Source: Megaustenia siamemsis (Eukaryota; Mollusca; Gastropoda; Stylommatophora; Ariophantidae). Taken from it: a stretch of 64,000 nucleotides of DNA. The number at the start of each line of letters is the position of its first letter. Positions within the stretch are counted from its first letter, which is position 1. Under the pieces are notes generated by a model. That model ran no database searches. It was given only the letters and a program-made list of their open reading frames with translations, and was not told the DNA's origin. The translations under genes were made by a program, and so were the position numbers. Below, piece by piece: positions 1 to 12,600 of the stretch. The stretch is taken from assembly GCA_032433765.1 (NCBI GenBank), contig JAVIAB010000059.1, positions 58,814,103 to 58,878,102 on the forward strand, read 5' to 3'.

Positions 1-240
1 TTCGGCTGTTGTTGTGACGACATTTCTTCTATTTGATCTCCATGTGTTCCCATCTTCTGCCAGATGTTCACAATATTCCTCCCTCTAATGGAGGAATCTC
101 TCAGGGGACGCCTAGCAAACATTCTTTGTACCTTACTATTGTTCTACTCACATGTAGCTTCCCTTCTATAAAATCTCCAGACAGTATTTGTTTGGGACGC
201 AGTTGCTCCTCATTCTTCTAACAGGTTCCAACCACATTAA
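1..240 (-). mobile_element. non-LTR retrotransposon 3' relic, NL8-like
   Basis: On the minus strand, broken frames give 'CEHLAEDGNTWRS', resembling the 'WEHLASDRTSWRA' segment of the better preserved NL8 copy at 7675-8085. Stops and frame changes are frequent and the left end is cut by the window edge. The assignment rests on this short similarity only. Confidence 0.35.
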
Positions 241-246
241 TCGCAA

Positions 247-731
247 CATCATCATCATCATGTGCCACCGGTTGGCGTAGGCGATCATGTCCTTCCACAA
301 TCTTCTATCTACAGTACATCGTATCAGTTTTGTCTTTGAATGTTTTCCATGCTATGACACCAAGTTATCCAGTATTTTCTCTCTTTGTCGTCCGCGATAT
401 CTTTTTCCTTTTATTTTGCCAGTTGTAACCAACTATTCCAACTTTCCTCTTCTCATGAAGTGAACGAAAAATGTTAATTGTTTCTTTCTGATGTTTTTTA
501 TGAGTTCCTTTTTCGTGTTGGCCACTTTGTGAATTTCCTCATTGGTCTTTTTAGCTGTCCAGGGAACTTTCAACATTCTTCTGAGAAATCCCATCTCTGT
601 GACCTCAAATGTTCTTTTCATTTGTTTGTCTACTGTCCATGATTCGCTTCCATGCGTCAGAATTGGTTCTATATATCACTAATGAACTATCTTTCTCACT
701 CCTATTTACATATATTTGTTGCATAAGATAT
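247..731 (-). mobile_element. NL2 non-LTR retrotransposon, 5'-truncated 3' end
   Basis: Minus-strand translation gives broken pieces of the NL2 C-terminus ('MGFLRRMLKVPWTAKKTNEEI', 'IRKKQLTFFVHFMRRGKLE'). The 3' end runs into a (GAT)n tail, read as (ATC)n at 247-259. The same sequence recurs at 33836-34612, 54246-54790 and 59389-59530. Such a domain normally lies downstream of the reverse transcriptase in these elements. It is dead here. Confidence 0.75.
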
Positions 732-972
732 TTTAATCACAACATGCTATCGTGATAAAAATAGACTTTAAAGTTAGTAAAAGGGAACTGTCCCTTGTCA
801 ACATTCGGAAGATGGGGGCTGTGGTCTATATCAAGATCATCGGAAACGACGACACATCTTAAACGGTGTTCAACCTGTTTTAAAAATGTGAAAAAATTCA
901 GAACTATGATTTAGCTATGTAGGATTAGTTTTACTTACATATCCGTGTGTGTTTTTTTTGTTGTTGTTCCTG

Positions 973-1014
973 CTGAAGGCCTATTGGCCGAAACGTCGTT
1001 TAATCTGTGTCGTC
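973..1014 (+). other. degenerate hammerhead-ribozyme-like motif
   Basis: The sequence has CTGA (973-976), a GGCC-TATT-GGCC hairpin (978-989), then GAAAC, with ACG/CGT pairing around a loop and a final CGTC (1011-1014). The order CTGA, stem, GAAA, stem, GTC is that of a hammerhead core, but the GA that should follow CTGAN is missing and no helix I is seen. Related 'GGCCGAAACGT' motifs occur near 31960 and 61550. It may instead be a conserved end of a Penelope-like or other repeat. Confidence 0.3.
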
Positions 1015-1079
1015 TACTAATCACGTAAAGCTTTTAACATACTATTTTTTCTCTTTTTTAATTTTAATTTAAAAATGTC

Positions 1080-1309
1080 TTCCGTAAACACTGAATTGCC
1101 CTCAACAAATGTGCGATCTATATTCTCTGATATAGCCAGAATGATATTCTCAACAAATTCTGAACATATTTCGGGATTATCTCAAATAATAACAACGTCG
1201 ATTTGGCTTTAAAATTCTACGTTCTGCTTAAGAAGTCACTCCGATAACCACATCTATTTCTCTTAACAAATCTGCCGTTTCTACAAGAGATCTACTCTGA
1301 TTTACTAAA

Positions 1310-1387
<78 letters not shown>

Positions 1388-1660
1388 ACACACACACACA
1401 CACACACAAACACATCGATTTCCCTAAATAATTCTGTAATTAAAGAAAAAAAAGCCAGATATCAACGACACCGATTTCTCTAAACGGTATCTCTATAAAA
1501 TCTCTAAAACAAAAAACCACATCGATATCCCTCAACAAGTCTGTGGTCAATGAAAGCCCCATAAAAAAAATCTCTATTTCCCCTCAATAATTCTGAAGTC
1601 AATGAAATATCTGAAAAAATAATCGCTGTTTCCCTCAACGATTCTGCAGGTCTTCCTACA
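1080..1660. repeat. strongly diverged tandem repeat
   Basis: Variants of 'CTCAACAAWTCTG' recur at irregular spacing (about 1097, 1150, 1262, 1425, 1533, 1583 and 1634), several followed by 'GTCAATGAAA'. This looks like an old minisatellite that has lost regularity, and it is split by the dinucleotide tract at 1312-1409. No gene is visible from 1410 to 2190. Confidence 0.4.
1312..1409. repeat. (TC)n-(AC)n microsatellite
   Basis: An uninterrupted CT tract passes into a CA tract with one slip ('ACACCACAC'). It is a simple dinucleotide repeat. Confidence 0.95.
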
Positions 1661-2189
1661 CAATACGTGTATGCCACATCATTCATGAGAAGACATAACA
1701 ACATACTGAAAGTCATCTTAGAAGGAAAATAATTCGATAAATAAACAAAGGCAATGAAATTTACAGACTGACGGTATAAAAGGTGGACTTAGAAATCATT
1801 GCCAGACTGTGTACAATTAAAGCAAAAGATGCATCAAAATATTTCTGGCGTTCACCTATGGCCACTAAAGGAAATGATTGTCCTTTTTGTCATCCGCCCT
1901 TAGAAGGACGTAAAGGGGGTGTAGAAACGTTGTGTTGTAGTTTGCAGCAGAACTGTGATAATTGCGCCTTTCACATCCGATTTCAGCATCTTTAATTTGA
2001 GTACCGGGTTGTCTTCCCTCTTCGACCCCTACTCGCTTTGCCTGACTAGACAGGTTAGTCTGTCACTGGAGGCACCACAGAGAGGTGGAGTAGGGTCTCG
2101 ATGTTTCTGATTCACCGATCCTGGCGCAAGCCATCAGCTATGGATCGCTACCAGCCTGTAGTTCTGCTGGTGTGAGGCATATTTGTGTC

Positions 2190-2262
2190 AAACATTAGAA
2201 TGGTTCTCCATGATAGCCAACTTTCGTTGCTGAGACGGCGTTTGTGGTACTAAACATAGAAA
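2190..2262 (+). mobile_element. NL5 3'-terminal fragment
   Basis: The stretch reading 'GAATGGTTCTCCATGATAG' followed by 'CCAACTTTCGTTGCTGAGAC' matches the 3' end of NL5 copies at 28090-28150 and 49070-49110 (protein 'EWRSMVANLRC'). Nothing recognisable lies between it and 1660. Confidence 0.5.
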
Positions 2263-2402
2263 GACAAGCAGTAAAAAAACTGAGAGAAAAATATATCATC
2301 TGAACTTATGCAACATCCGTTTATTATTTTTTTTAACAAAAGAATAATTTCATAAAGGATGTGAAACAGCTCATCCCTGTTTACCGAATGAACTTTGTAC
2401 TT

Positions 2403-2580
2403 CGTACGTAGTTTATGTAACAATTATATCTTGTATTTCTCACTTATTTTATGTAACAATTATATCTTGTATTTCTCACTTATTTTATGTAACAATTCTA
2501 CCTTCTACTTCTCACTTATTTTATGTAACTATTCCACCTTATATTTCACACAACAAATTTTACCTTGTATTTCACACACA
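2403..2580. repeat. minisatellite, left half (interrupted array)
   Basis: Units such as 'TATTTTATGTAACAATT' plus 'ATATCTTGTATTTCTCACT' pass into units containing 'TACCTTGTATTTCACACA'. The same unit resumes at 3801-3945, so the retroelement between appears to have landed inside the array. Confidence 0.8.
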
Positions 2581-3800
2581 GGGTGTTAGGCAAAGTTGTC
2601 TGCTGTCACCAGATTTGTTTAATATTTATAGTGAGATTATTTTAAGATCCATAAGGGACATGCCTGAAATAAGAATCGGAGGTCATAATATAAATAATCT
2701 AAGGTAAGCTGATGATACAGTCTTAATCGCTAAGAGTGAAAATGAGTTACAAGAAATGTTGGACATTATAGTGAAATAAAGCAAAAATAAAGGAATCAGC
2801 CTTAATATTCAAAAGACAGAAGTAATGGTAACAACAAAGAAAAAGACATCACTTCAGTGCAAAATAAAGACAAGTGGAACAATATTAAAACAGGTAAATG
2901 AATTTAAACATTTGGGAACATTGTTAACCACAGAATTTCTTTTTTTTTTTTTTAAACCCTGCCAAGAATATATAAAACAACAACAACTTAAATGGTTTGG
3001 TCACCTGGTCAGAATGAATCCTCACCAATCACCATCAAGGGCGTTCTTCTCGAGAATGCATGGAAAAAGACCAAGAGGAAGACCGAGAAGAAGATGGATA
3101 GATGCAGTGACAGAGACATGTAACAACAAAGGAAAATCACTAATTCAGACAATTCGAGCAGCTCAAGAACGACAAACGATATAAACCACGACACCTTTTA
3201 GGTATCAGTGGGAAGAGAAAAGAGGAAGAGAAGAAGTTAACCTCAGACGGAAGATGTACAAAAGAGGTGACATGCAGAATGGCTCAGGCAAAAGCAGCTT
3301 TCCCAAAAATGAGGAAATTACTATGCAATAAATTTTTGAAATTAGAAACAAGAAAAAAGAGTTCTTAAATGTTATGTAGTGCCAGTATTAACATATGGAT
3401 GTGAATCATGGACAATATGACAAACAGACAAGCAAATCACTGGAGTCTGTAGAAATGTGGTTTTACAGAAGAATGTTGAGAATACTATGGACAGCTAAGA
3501 AGAGTAATGAAAATGTTATGAAAGAGACCAAAGCAAAAAGAGAGCTGATTTCCAATATTAGGAAGAAACAATCATCATTTTTTGGCCATGTAATGAGAAG
3601 AGAACAACTGGAATATATTGTAACAACTGGAAAAATTGAGGGACAAAGAGATAGAGGGAAGCAAAGAGAAAAGATACCAGACAGCTTAAGAGAATGGCTT
3701 GGCAGAAGGTCAACAACAGAAATGATAAATAATTGTCGAGATCTCTAAAGTTGTGGAGAGACATCATCACCTACGCCAGCAGCCATAGTACTTGATGACG
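2581..3800 (+). mobile_element. NL1 non-LTR retrotransposon fragment with reverse-transcriptase C-terminus
   Basis: The fragment starts with 'GVRQSCLLSPDLFNIYSEI', the reverse-transcriptase region ahead of the catalytic box. The box itself reads '*ADDTVLIA', with a stop where Y is expected in YADD. The thumb follows ('NIQKTEVMV', 'EFKHLGTLLT'), then 'CRMAQAKAAF', 'FYRRMLRILWTAKKSNEN', 'FFGHVMRREQLEYIVTTGKI' and 'EWLGRRSTTEMINNCRD'. Stops, frame changes and the insertion at 2930-3235 make it non-functional. This is the longest of about nine NL1 copies here. Confidence 0.8.
2930..3235 (+). mobile_element. NL3 non-LTR 3' end nested inside NL1, with TSD
   Basis: A different element interrupts NL1. 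It encodes 'YIKQQQLKWFGHLVRM' and 'GKRPRGRPRRRWIDAVTE' and ends after 'RAAQERQTI*'. The 7-bp direct repeat GTTAACC lies at 2923-2929 and 3236-3242, and NL1 resumes exactly after the second copy. A related minus-strand copy lies at 8135-8350. Confidence 0.78.
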
Positions 3801-3945
3801 ATAATTTCACACAATTCTACCTTGTATTTCACACAACAATTCTACCTTGTATTTCACACAACAATTTCATCTCGTATTTCACACAACAGTTTCATCTCGT
3901 ATTTCACACAACAGTTTCATCTCGTATTTCACACAACAATTCGGC
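3801..3945. repeat. minisatellite, right half
   Basis: Units of about 25 bp ('AATTCTACCTTGTATTTCAC' + 'ACAAC', then a 'TTTCATCTCG' variant) continue the array seen at 2403-2580 on the other side of the NL1 insertion. From 3945 to 4246 I see no gene. Confidence 0.8.
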
Positions 3946-4246
3946 TGTTACTGTCAAAATCCTTCTTTAACACATTCATTTCTATAGAGTTTAACAAGTT
4001 ATCACATCACAATTTATTTGATCACAATTATTAAAAGAAATAAATAACAGTGAGAAAATGCATGAAAATTGAAATAAAGCGATGCTTTTTATGGACAACT
4101 CTCCTAGGAAGTCGGAGAAGTTAAATAAGAGATTTACAAGGTTTAATTGAAAATAACTGCGGAAACGTCAAGTTAAAAACCGCAACAACTGGCTTCAGTG
4201 TTCTAGAAACGGTTTTTGAGTTTCGCGGTACAAAATGTGTTAAAGA

Positions 4247-4878
4247 ATCATCATCATCATCAATTATCAGGCCTGCTGGCGTAGGTGATCATGTCTCTCC
4301 ACAACTTTCGATCTCGACAGTTATTTATCATTTCTGTTGTTGACCTTCTGCCAAGCCATTCTCTTGGCTGTCTGGTATCTTTTCTCTTAGCTTTCCTCTA
4401 TCTCTTAATCCCTCAATTTTTCCAGTTGTTACAATATATTCCAGCTGTTCTCTTCTCATTACATGGCCAAAAAAATGATGATTTTTTCGTCATAATATTG
4501 GAAATTAGCTCTATTTTTGCTTTGACCTCTTTCAGAACATTTTCATTACTCTTCTTAGCTGTCCATGGTATTCTCAACATTCTTCCGTAAAATCACATTT
4601 CTACAGACTCCAGTGATTTTCTTGTCTGTTCTCCTATCATCCATGATTCACATCCATATGTTAAGACAGACTCTACGTAACATTTAAGAACTCTTTTTTC
4701 TTGTTTCTATTGTCAACAATGGATTACATAGTATCTTCCTCATTTTCTGGAAAGCTGCTTTTGCCTGAGCCATTCTGCATCTCACCTCTTTTGTACATCT
4801 TCCGTCAGAGGCTAACAAAGTTCCCAAATATCTAAATTCATTTACCTGTTTTAATATTGTTCCACTTGTCACTATATA
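4247..4878 (-). mobile_element. NL1 copy, 3' portion
   Basis: On the minus strand it runs from 'SGTILKQVNEFRYLGTLLA' through 'CRMAQAKAAFQKMRKILCN' to the (GAT)n tail at 4247-4262. Small deletions break the frame. About 335 bp beyond it (4879-5214) contain nothing I recognise. Confidence 0.8.
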
Positions 4879-5214
4879 AAGAATAGGCGACCAAAAAAAA
4901 GGAGCACTCACATTTCTTCGAATTAATTTAGTGCCTATGTCACGATTGCCCAAGACACATACTTTTCACCCAGAAACGTTGTACAACTGTAGCTGTTAAC
5001 TTTTTATAGTTATCGTGTTTAATTTATTTTGTTTCATGTCAACCTAATTTCCCTTTGGATATTTTTGTTCATGTTTTTGTCTTTTGGACGGATGTTTCCC
5101 ATGCCTTCAAGAATTGTGTCCAGACACCAGTTATTAATCATTTAATAACAGCGGCAGTAGCTCACTAACGGTTGTAGTTAAAATAATTGTAAACTTTAAA
5201 AGGTAATAGTACAA

Positions 5215-5505
5215 TCCATCCTTCCTTCCTCCTTCTTCTCTCCCTCCCCATCTCCCTCGCTACGTTCCTTCCTTCCTTCCTTCCTTCCTTCCTTCCTTCC
5301 TTCCTTCCTTCCTTCCTTCCTTCCTTCCTTCCTTCCTTCCTTCCTTCCTTCTTCCTTCCTTCCTTCCTTCCTTCCTTCCTTCCTTCCTTCCTTCCTTCCT
5401 TCCTTCCTTCCTTTCCTTCCTTCCTTCCTTTCCTTCCTTCCTTCCTTCCTTCCTTCCTTCCTTCCTCTCTCCCTCCCTCCCTCCCTTCCTCCCTTCCTTA
5501 CAATC
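5215..5505. repeat. (CTTC)n microsatellite
   Basis: A tetranucleotide tract with C-rich variant edges. It creates a lysine/glycine/arginine-rich open frame on the minus strand that is purely repeat-driven. Confidence 0.95.
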
Positions 5506-5640
5506 TTACTTCCTTCTTGATTTCCTAGTTTCCGGTATTTCCTCGGCGTAATACCGACCACATTAAAATAATTTCATTGGTCATAGGAAATTTTGGCCAC
5601 TACCATATACCCCATATGCCAGGACGTTGAGATAACCTTT

Positions 5641-6065
5641 ATGGTTATGGTTATTGAAGGCCCGGGTATAAAAAAAAAACGAATAAAAATCCATAATTGC
5701 TCAACCGCCCGTTCCAGTATCATTCGAATTAATATCTCATCTCCCAAACAAAGAAAGGTATTTGCAGTCACCCTTCATTGCAGTCTCAGCTCACGCCATA
5801 AGACATAAGGCGAAAACGCACAGAAAGTGAACACAGCCATCTGTTCCCAGTCATACGATATCAACATTCATCTTAAGTAATCGGAATATAGAAATACCAT
5901 CCGGACGAAACACAGCTCACGGTGTGTACAGAGCACCTAACTTAGTAGTTCACAGAAAGCCGTACTTGGAATATGAGGAAACTGAAAAAGGAACATTTTT
6001 CAAACACAGCCTTTAACGGTTCATGCCGCCTATCCGTCACATAGACCGGAAGTTCACGTCCTGAA
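5641..6065 (+). repeat. dispersed repeat R2, copy 1
   Basis: Shares long blocks with 19964-20280, including 'CCATAATTGCTCAACCGCCC' and 'ACACAGCTCACGGTGTG', and ends in a segment ('GCCGCCTATCC', 'TTCACGTCCT') whose reverse complement is in the composite element at 51408-51936. No coding frame persists. The class is unknown. Confidence 0.65.
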
Positions 6066-6363
6066 AATGTTGACCGTCATATATTGTTTTAATGTATAGT
6101 GCTTGATAATGTTAGGACATCGTTTCTGTCTCCAAATCCGAACATGAAATACAGTTATTCGTCGGATTATCCTCACCGTATATGGAACAACAGTCCGTAA
6201 CGGTTCACATCTCCCTGCTGTGTAAATTTAAGAAATGATAAACCAGTTCACACCGGGGTCTCAAAGTCATGAACAAAACTCCCTCGTTTCACCTCCTCAT
6301 TATAAACGTACGGCCGGTTTAGGGATATACGATCAGCAATCTGAAGACTTGCAAGGGAATCTT

Positions 6364-6455
6364 TACATTATTTTTACTTTACTTTACTTTACTTTACTTT
6401 ACTTTACTTTACTTTATTTTTACTTTACTTTACTTTACTTTACTTTACTTTACCT
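6364..6455. repeat. (TTTAC)n pentanucleotide microsatellite
   Basis: About 18 units of TTTAC with two short interruptions, ending roughly 60 bp before the start codon of gene A. The same pentamer forms the 3' tail of the tRNA-derived SINE family in this window, so an expanded SINE tail is a possible origin; no SINE body is seen beside it. Confidence 0.9.
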
Positions 6456-6513
6456 TACAGCTGCCAGTCAGGTCTGCATGATTGTACTTTATTCTAGACT
6501 CCCCGATAACAGT

Positions 6514-6603
6514 ATGGCGGCCATTGCTGGAGGTAGCGCGAGACTTATTCTGGTCTTTTACTTTCTGGGAGCTGCAGTGTTGGCAGTTCAATGTCCATTT
6601 AAG
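6514..6603 (+). CDS. LRR gene A, coding exon 1 (signal peptide)
   Basis: Thirty codons ending 'VQCPFK', followed by the donor GTAAAT at 6604. A pyrimidine-rich AG (6496-6497) lies 16 nt before the ATG, matching similar positions in genes B and C, which suggests an upstream 5'UTR intron. Confidence 0.82.
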
Positions 6604-9600
6604 GTAAATATCTTTGTTAATAGTACTAGACATGCTAATGTGTGGTGTGTTTATCCTTCCTTCCATCCTTCCATCCTTCCATCCTTCCATCCTTCCATCC
6701 TTCCATCCTTCCTTCCTTCCTTCCTTCCTTCCTTCCTTCCTTCCTTCTTCCTTCCTTCCTTCCTTCCTTCCTTCCTTCCTTCCTTCCTTCCTTCCTTCCT
6801 TCCTTCCTTCCTTCCTTCCTTCCTTCCTTCCTTCCTTCCTTCTCCCCCTCCCTCCCACCCTCCCTCCCACCCTCCCCCCACCCTCCCTCTCTCCCTCCCT
6901 CCCTTCCTTTCTTCCTTTCTTCCTTCCTTTCTTCCTTCCTTCCTTCCTTCCTTCCTTCCTTCCTTCCTTTCCTTCCTTCCTTCCTTCCTTCCTTCCTTCC
7001 TTCCTTCCTTCCTTCGTCTCTCATTACCTCCTTATCTTCCTTCCTTCCTTCCTTCCTTCCTTCCTTCCTTCCTTCAAGTCTACCACCCTCCCACCCTCCC
7101 TACATTCGTTTTCCATTTTCTTTCTTCACTACATTTGTCACTAAATCGATTTTTGAAATACCACAATAAGTAGTTGTATGTATATCGATATTGTAAATGA
7201 TAAAATTATTGATGAGACCATAAAATAATATTTCTTGTCGTTTGTCATGGAGTGTTGATTATTATTCGACGCTGCAGACTCTGACAATGACCGTGATTAA
7301 AAGAACTCTTCGGTGACTTGCAGAGAGTGTTTTGGCAAAGTGCAGTAGATCATGGACAATGAAACAACCGTCAGTCTTTCGAGGCTGTAAGAAATGTGGT
7401 TAAACAGAAGAATATTGAGAATATCATTGACAACTGAGAATGCTAGCGAGAGCTTCAAACGGAAACGAAAGCAAAAATAAAAACGTACTGGAAACATCAA
7501 AAGGAAACAATCATTATTTTTTTCTGCTCGAAAGGAGAAAGGAACGTTTGGAATTTATTGTGACGATTGAAAAACATAATAGGAAAAAGAGATGGAGTGG
7601 AACAGGTGGAAAAAATACCACGCATTTAAAGAGATTTGTTAAGTAGGGAGTCTACGTATATGACACTTTTCGTCTTGTCAGACGGTCTAGTGGAGGCTAT
7701 TGTGTATTTTTGTTGTTTGAGGTTTTGTTTTTGTCGAGCAGCTTCTCTCGTGGCTAATTCTAGCAATGTTTGACAAACACAGACGGTCACAGAATGAACA
7801 AGTCAGACCCTCTGGTCCACAAGGTTTTCCATCCTTTTTCATGAGTCTTTTCTCTTCTAGGTTTTGCCTTAGCACAGTCTCGAATGATGTTATACCTTTC
7901 CTTAAACATGCTCTCCATGATGTGCGATCACTTGCCAGATGTTCCCAGTCATATTCACAGATGGAGAAGTCATTCAGAGATGATTTACTGATATCTCTAT
8001 ATCGTAGTTTAGGTCTGCCGATTTGTCTGTTTCCGTGTATTAGGTCACCATATAGTATTTGCTTGGGATGGGGGAATCTACATCATGATTGATAAATGAC
8101 TGTAAAGATAGAAAGCTTAGCAGAGACATGGTCACCCCCGCATGTATCTTCTTCCTCTTTTCTCTTTTCACTGATACTTTAAAGGTGTCGTTGTTTATAT
8201 CATTTGTCGTTCTTGAGCTGCTCGAACTGTCTGAATTAATGATTTTCCTTTGTTGTTACATGTCTCTGTTACTGCACCTATCCATCTTCCTCTGGGTCTT
8301 CCTCTTGGTCTTTCTCCATGCATTCTCGAGAAGAACGCCCGTGATGGTGTTCTTGTTCCGCCTGTTTAATAATGATAATTTACAACAAAATACAAAATCC
8401 TGTAACTTTTAAACTGACATTTTCCCGCCAGGTTAGCATGTGATTTAATATTAATTTCTGTGGTAAAAATTCACTTGATTTGCTTCTGCAGCTCAAAATG
8501 TTTTCTGTAAATGCAGGAATGTACGTGCGGTCAAACAGACATTATGTGCTCGGACCTTAACCTAGTCACAATACCAAGGGCAATAACTGTAGCCAACACG
8601 TACTTCACAACTGCAGGTTTCGATGTAAGAGTTGTCATAGTTAACTAGATTATATTTGTGTGGCGCTGTGTTTGTTAAATAGATTATATTTGTGTGGCGC
8701 TGTGTTTGTTAAATAGATTATATTTGTGTGGCGCTGTGTTTGTTAAATAGATTATATTTGTGTGGCGCTGTGTTTGTTAAATAGATTATATTTGTGTGGC
8801 GCTGTGTTTGTTAAATAGATTATATTTGTGTGGCGCTGTGTTTGTTAAATAGATTATATTTGTGTGGCGCTGTGTTTGTTAAATAGATTAGATGTGTGTG
8901 GCGCTATGTTTGATAACTGGTTTAGATTTGTGTGGCGCTGTGTTTGAGAACTAATTTAGATTTATGTGGCGCTGTGTTTGTTAACTAGATTAGATTTGTG
9001 TGGCGCTATGTTTGATAACTAATTTAGATTTGTGTGGCGCTGTGTTTGTTAACTAGATTAGATTTGTGTGACGCTATGTTTGATAACTAATTTAGATTTG
9101 TGTGGCGCTGTGTTTGTTAAATAGATTAGATGTGTGTGGCGCTATGTTTGATAACTAATTTAGATTTGTGTGGCGCTGTGTTTGTTAACTAGATTAGATT
9201 TGTGTGACGCTATGTTTGATAACTAATTTAGATTTGTGTGGCGCTGTATTTGTTAACTAGTTTAGATTTGTGTGACACTGTGTTTGTTAACTAGATTAGA
9301 TTTGTGTGACGCTGTGTTTGATAGCTAGTTTAGATTTGTGTGACACTGTGTTTGTTAACTAGATTAGATGTGTGTGGCGCTATGTTTGATAACTAATTTA
9401 GAATTGTGTGACACTGTGTTTGTTAACTAGTTTAGATTTGTGTGACGCTGTATTTGTTAACTAGTTTAGATTTGTGTGACGCTGTGTTTGTTAACTAGAT
9501 TAGATTTGTGTGACACTGTATTTGTTAACTAGTTTAGATTTGTGTGACGCTGTATTTGTTAACTAGTTTAGATTTGTGTGACGCTGTGTTTGTTAACTAG

Positions 9601-12600
9601 ATTAGATTTGTGTGACGCTGTGTTTGATAACTAGTTTAGATTTGAGTGGCGCTTTGTTTGATAACTAGTTTAGATTTGTGTGGCGCTATGTTTGATAACT
9701 AGTTTAGATTTGAATGGCGCTGTGTTTGATAACTAGTTTAGATTTGTGTGGCGCTATGTTTGATAACTAGTTTAGATTTGAATGGCGCTGTGTTTGATAA
9801 CTAGTTTAGATTTGAATGGCGCTGTGTTTGATAACTAGTTTAGATTTGTGTGGCGCTATGTTTGATAACTAGTTTAGATTTGAATGGCGCTGTGTTTGAT
9901 AACTAGTTTAGATTTGTGTGGCGCTATGTTTGATAACTAGTTTAGATTTGTGTGACGCTATGTTTAATAGCTAGTTTAGATTTGTGTGGCGCTATGTTTG
10001 TTAACATGATTAGATTTGTGTGGCACTGTGTTTTTTAACTGGATTAGATTTGTGTGGTACTGTGTTTGTTAACTGTATTAGATTTATGTGACGCTGTGTT
10101 TGTTAACTAGATTAGATTTGTGTGACGCTGTGTTTTTTAACTAGATTAGTTTGTGTGGCGCTGTGTTTGTTAACTAGATTAGATTTGTGTGGCGCTGTGT
10201 TTGTTAATTAGATTAGATTTGTGTGGCGCTGTGTTTGTTAACAATATTAGATTTGTGTGACGCCGTTTTGTATACAGGGAATGCGCCCTCACACATCAGT
10301 TTGATCGTCAACTGTCACCAGCCATGTTTAGTATCTTCTTAGAATAAAGAAAAAAAATAGGTGAACCTTTTAAAGACCACACTTGCATATTGAGCATGAG
10401 TATGATGGGGCTTAAAACGAATTCCCGTTTTAAAAATGATAATGTATCATCATCATCATCAAGTACCGGGCCTGCTGGCATAGGTGATCATGTCTTTCCA
10501 CAACATTTGTGTTATTGACCTTCTGCCAAGCCATTCTCTTAAGCTGTCTGGTATTTTGTTCTCTTTGCTTCCCTCTATCTCTTCGTCCCTCAATTTTTTC
10601 AGTTGCTACAATATATTCCTGTTGTTCTCTTCTCATTACATGGCCAAAAAATGATGATTGTATCTTCGTAATATTGGAAATTAGCTCTCTTTTTGCTTTG
10701 ACCTCTTTCTGAACGTTTTCATTACTCTTCTTAGCTGTCCATGGTACTCACAACATTCTTCTGTAAAACCACATTTCTACAGACTCCAGTGATTTTCTTG
10801 TCTGTTGTCCTATTGTCCATGATTCGCAGCCAGATGTTAAGACTGGCTCTACATAACATTTAAGAACTCTTTTTCTTGTTTCTATTGTCAAAAATGGATT
10901 GCATAGTATCTTCCTCATTTTTTGGGAGGCTGCTTTTGCCTGAGCCATTCTTCATCCAATGTATGTAATATAAGGCCTTATACAGCAGAGATAGAGAAGA
11001 AAATAAAAGCTAAGGAGATGAAAATGCGATGGTAAAGTTTTCTTACTTAGATCGTGTCAGAAAATTACAAAAGTTCCCAGAAGTATACAACATGGAACCA
11101 AAGTGCACGATGATCGTTTGACTATTGTGTGGAAACGCACGATGAAATGACCACGTATCTCGATCGCCTGGCCTAGACCACTCTAAAAACTGTGAAAGGA
11201 GGGAGAAGTGGAGATTTACGGAGAAAGAGATGGGAAGACAACATCAAAGAGTGGACATGTCTCGACTTTGCAGAGGGCTAAAGAATGACTGAAGATTGTA
11301 AAAAAATGGAGAAGGTTGTCGAAGTCCACATAATAAGACAAAAAGAACTAACAATAACTCAAAGAGCCTTAAATAAACGCTACGAAAACGCCAGATTAAG
11401 AGGAAGACCGAGAAAGAGATGGATAAAGGGAATACTAGAGTCACTAGGAGGAATAACATCAGAAGAGGCCAACAGAAGAGCAAAGAATCGCAGATTGTTT
11501 CTCCCCTCGACGCCAACGGCAGCAGAGGAAGGATAGAAGAAGAAGAAGGAGACGAAGTCCCTCAGTGACGCCCGAATGACCTCGAAAATTAGGTTATGGA
11601 ATAAAGAATAGGACAACGTAGAAGTAGAATTATAGTTACCAAACTTCGGTTGAGTTGCGACCGCTCTTCCCTCTTATAATATTCGCATAAGACTCGCTTA
11701 TAATCCGGCTACAGAGACCAGGGAAACACATAAAGAGGTGGACATATGGAACCAAAGAGACAACATAACCAAAGACGCTACATGGCGGCAGCGCTCATCT
11801 GCTGAAAGAGATATTTATTCACTAAAACTTTTATTAGAACGGGGAATACCCTTACCTCAAACCTACGGGATTCCCCATGATCGTAACAATATTTACAATC
11901 GCGCCGTTAACATCCCTTCATTATTCTCCCTGTAATCTTCTATTATCTCCATATCATACATTCCATCATTACCTCATTGATTATCTCATAATCTAAGATT
12001 ATCGCCTCATCGTCCCCTCAACATCCCCTCAACACCCCTTCAACATCGCCTCAACATCCCCTCAACATCCCCTCGACATCGCCTTAATTCAGCCAAACCA
12101 TTCCGTCATCATCTCATCACAGCCTGTAATATTCATCTCATCATCTCGTTAACATTCCTCACCATTCCATATCCCATCTCCTACTCTACCCTATCATCTC
12201 TTCACTACCCCACACTAACTTATATCCCATTTCCTACTTTACTCCATCATCTCTTCACCACCCCTCACCATCCCATTTCCCATCTCATACTTAACCACAC
12301 ATCTCTTCACCATCCCTCACCATCCCATATCCCATCGCCTAATTTACCCCATCATCTCTTCACCATCCCTCACCATACCATATCCAATCTTCTACATTAC
12401 CCCATCATCTGTTCACCACCCCACACCAACCCATTTCCCATATCCTAATTTACCCCATCATCTGTTCACCACCCCTCACCATCCCATATCCCATCTCCTA
12501 GTTTACCCCATCATCTCCTCAAAAAACACAAATACTCTGCCAATATCTCCTCTAACTCTAGTATGAATCATTTGATCTAATCTCCAGAGAAACAAATTTA

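Noticed and set aside
6235..7173. Open frame of 312 codons covering exon 1 of gene A and the CTTC tract.
   Set aside because: The only credible coding part is the signal-peptide exon 6514-6603, followed by a donor; the rest is microsatellite composition.
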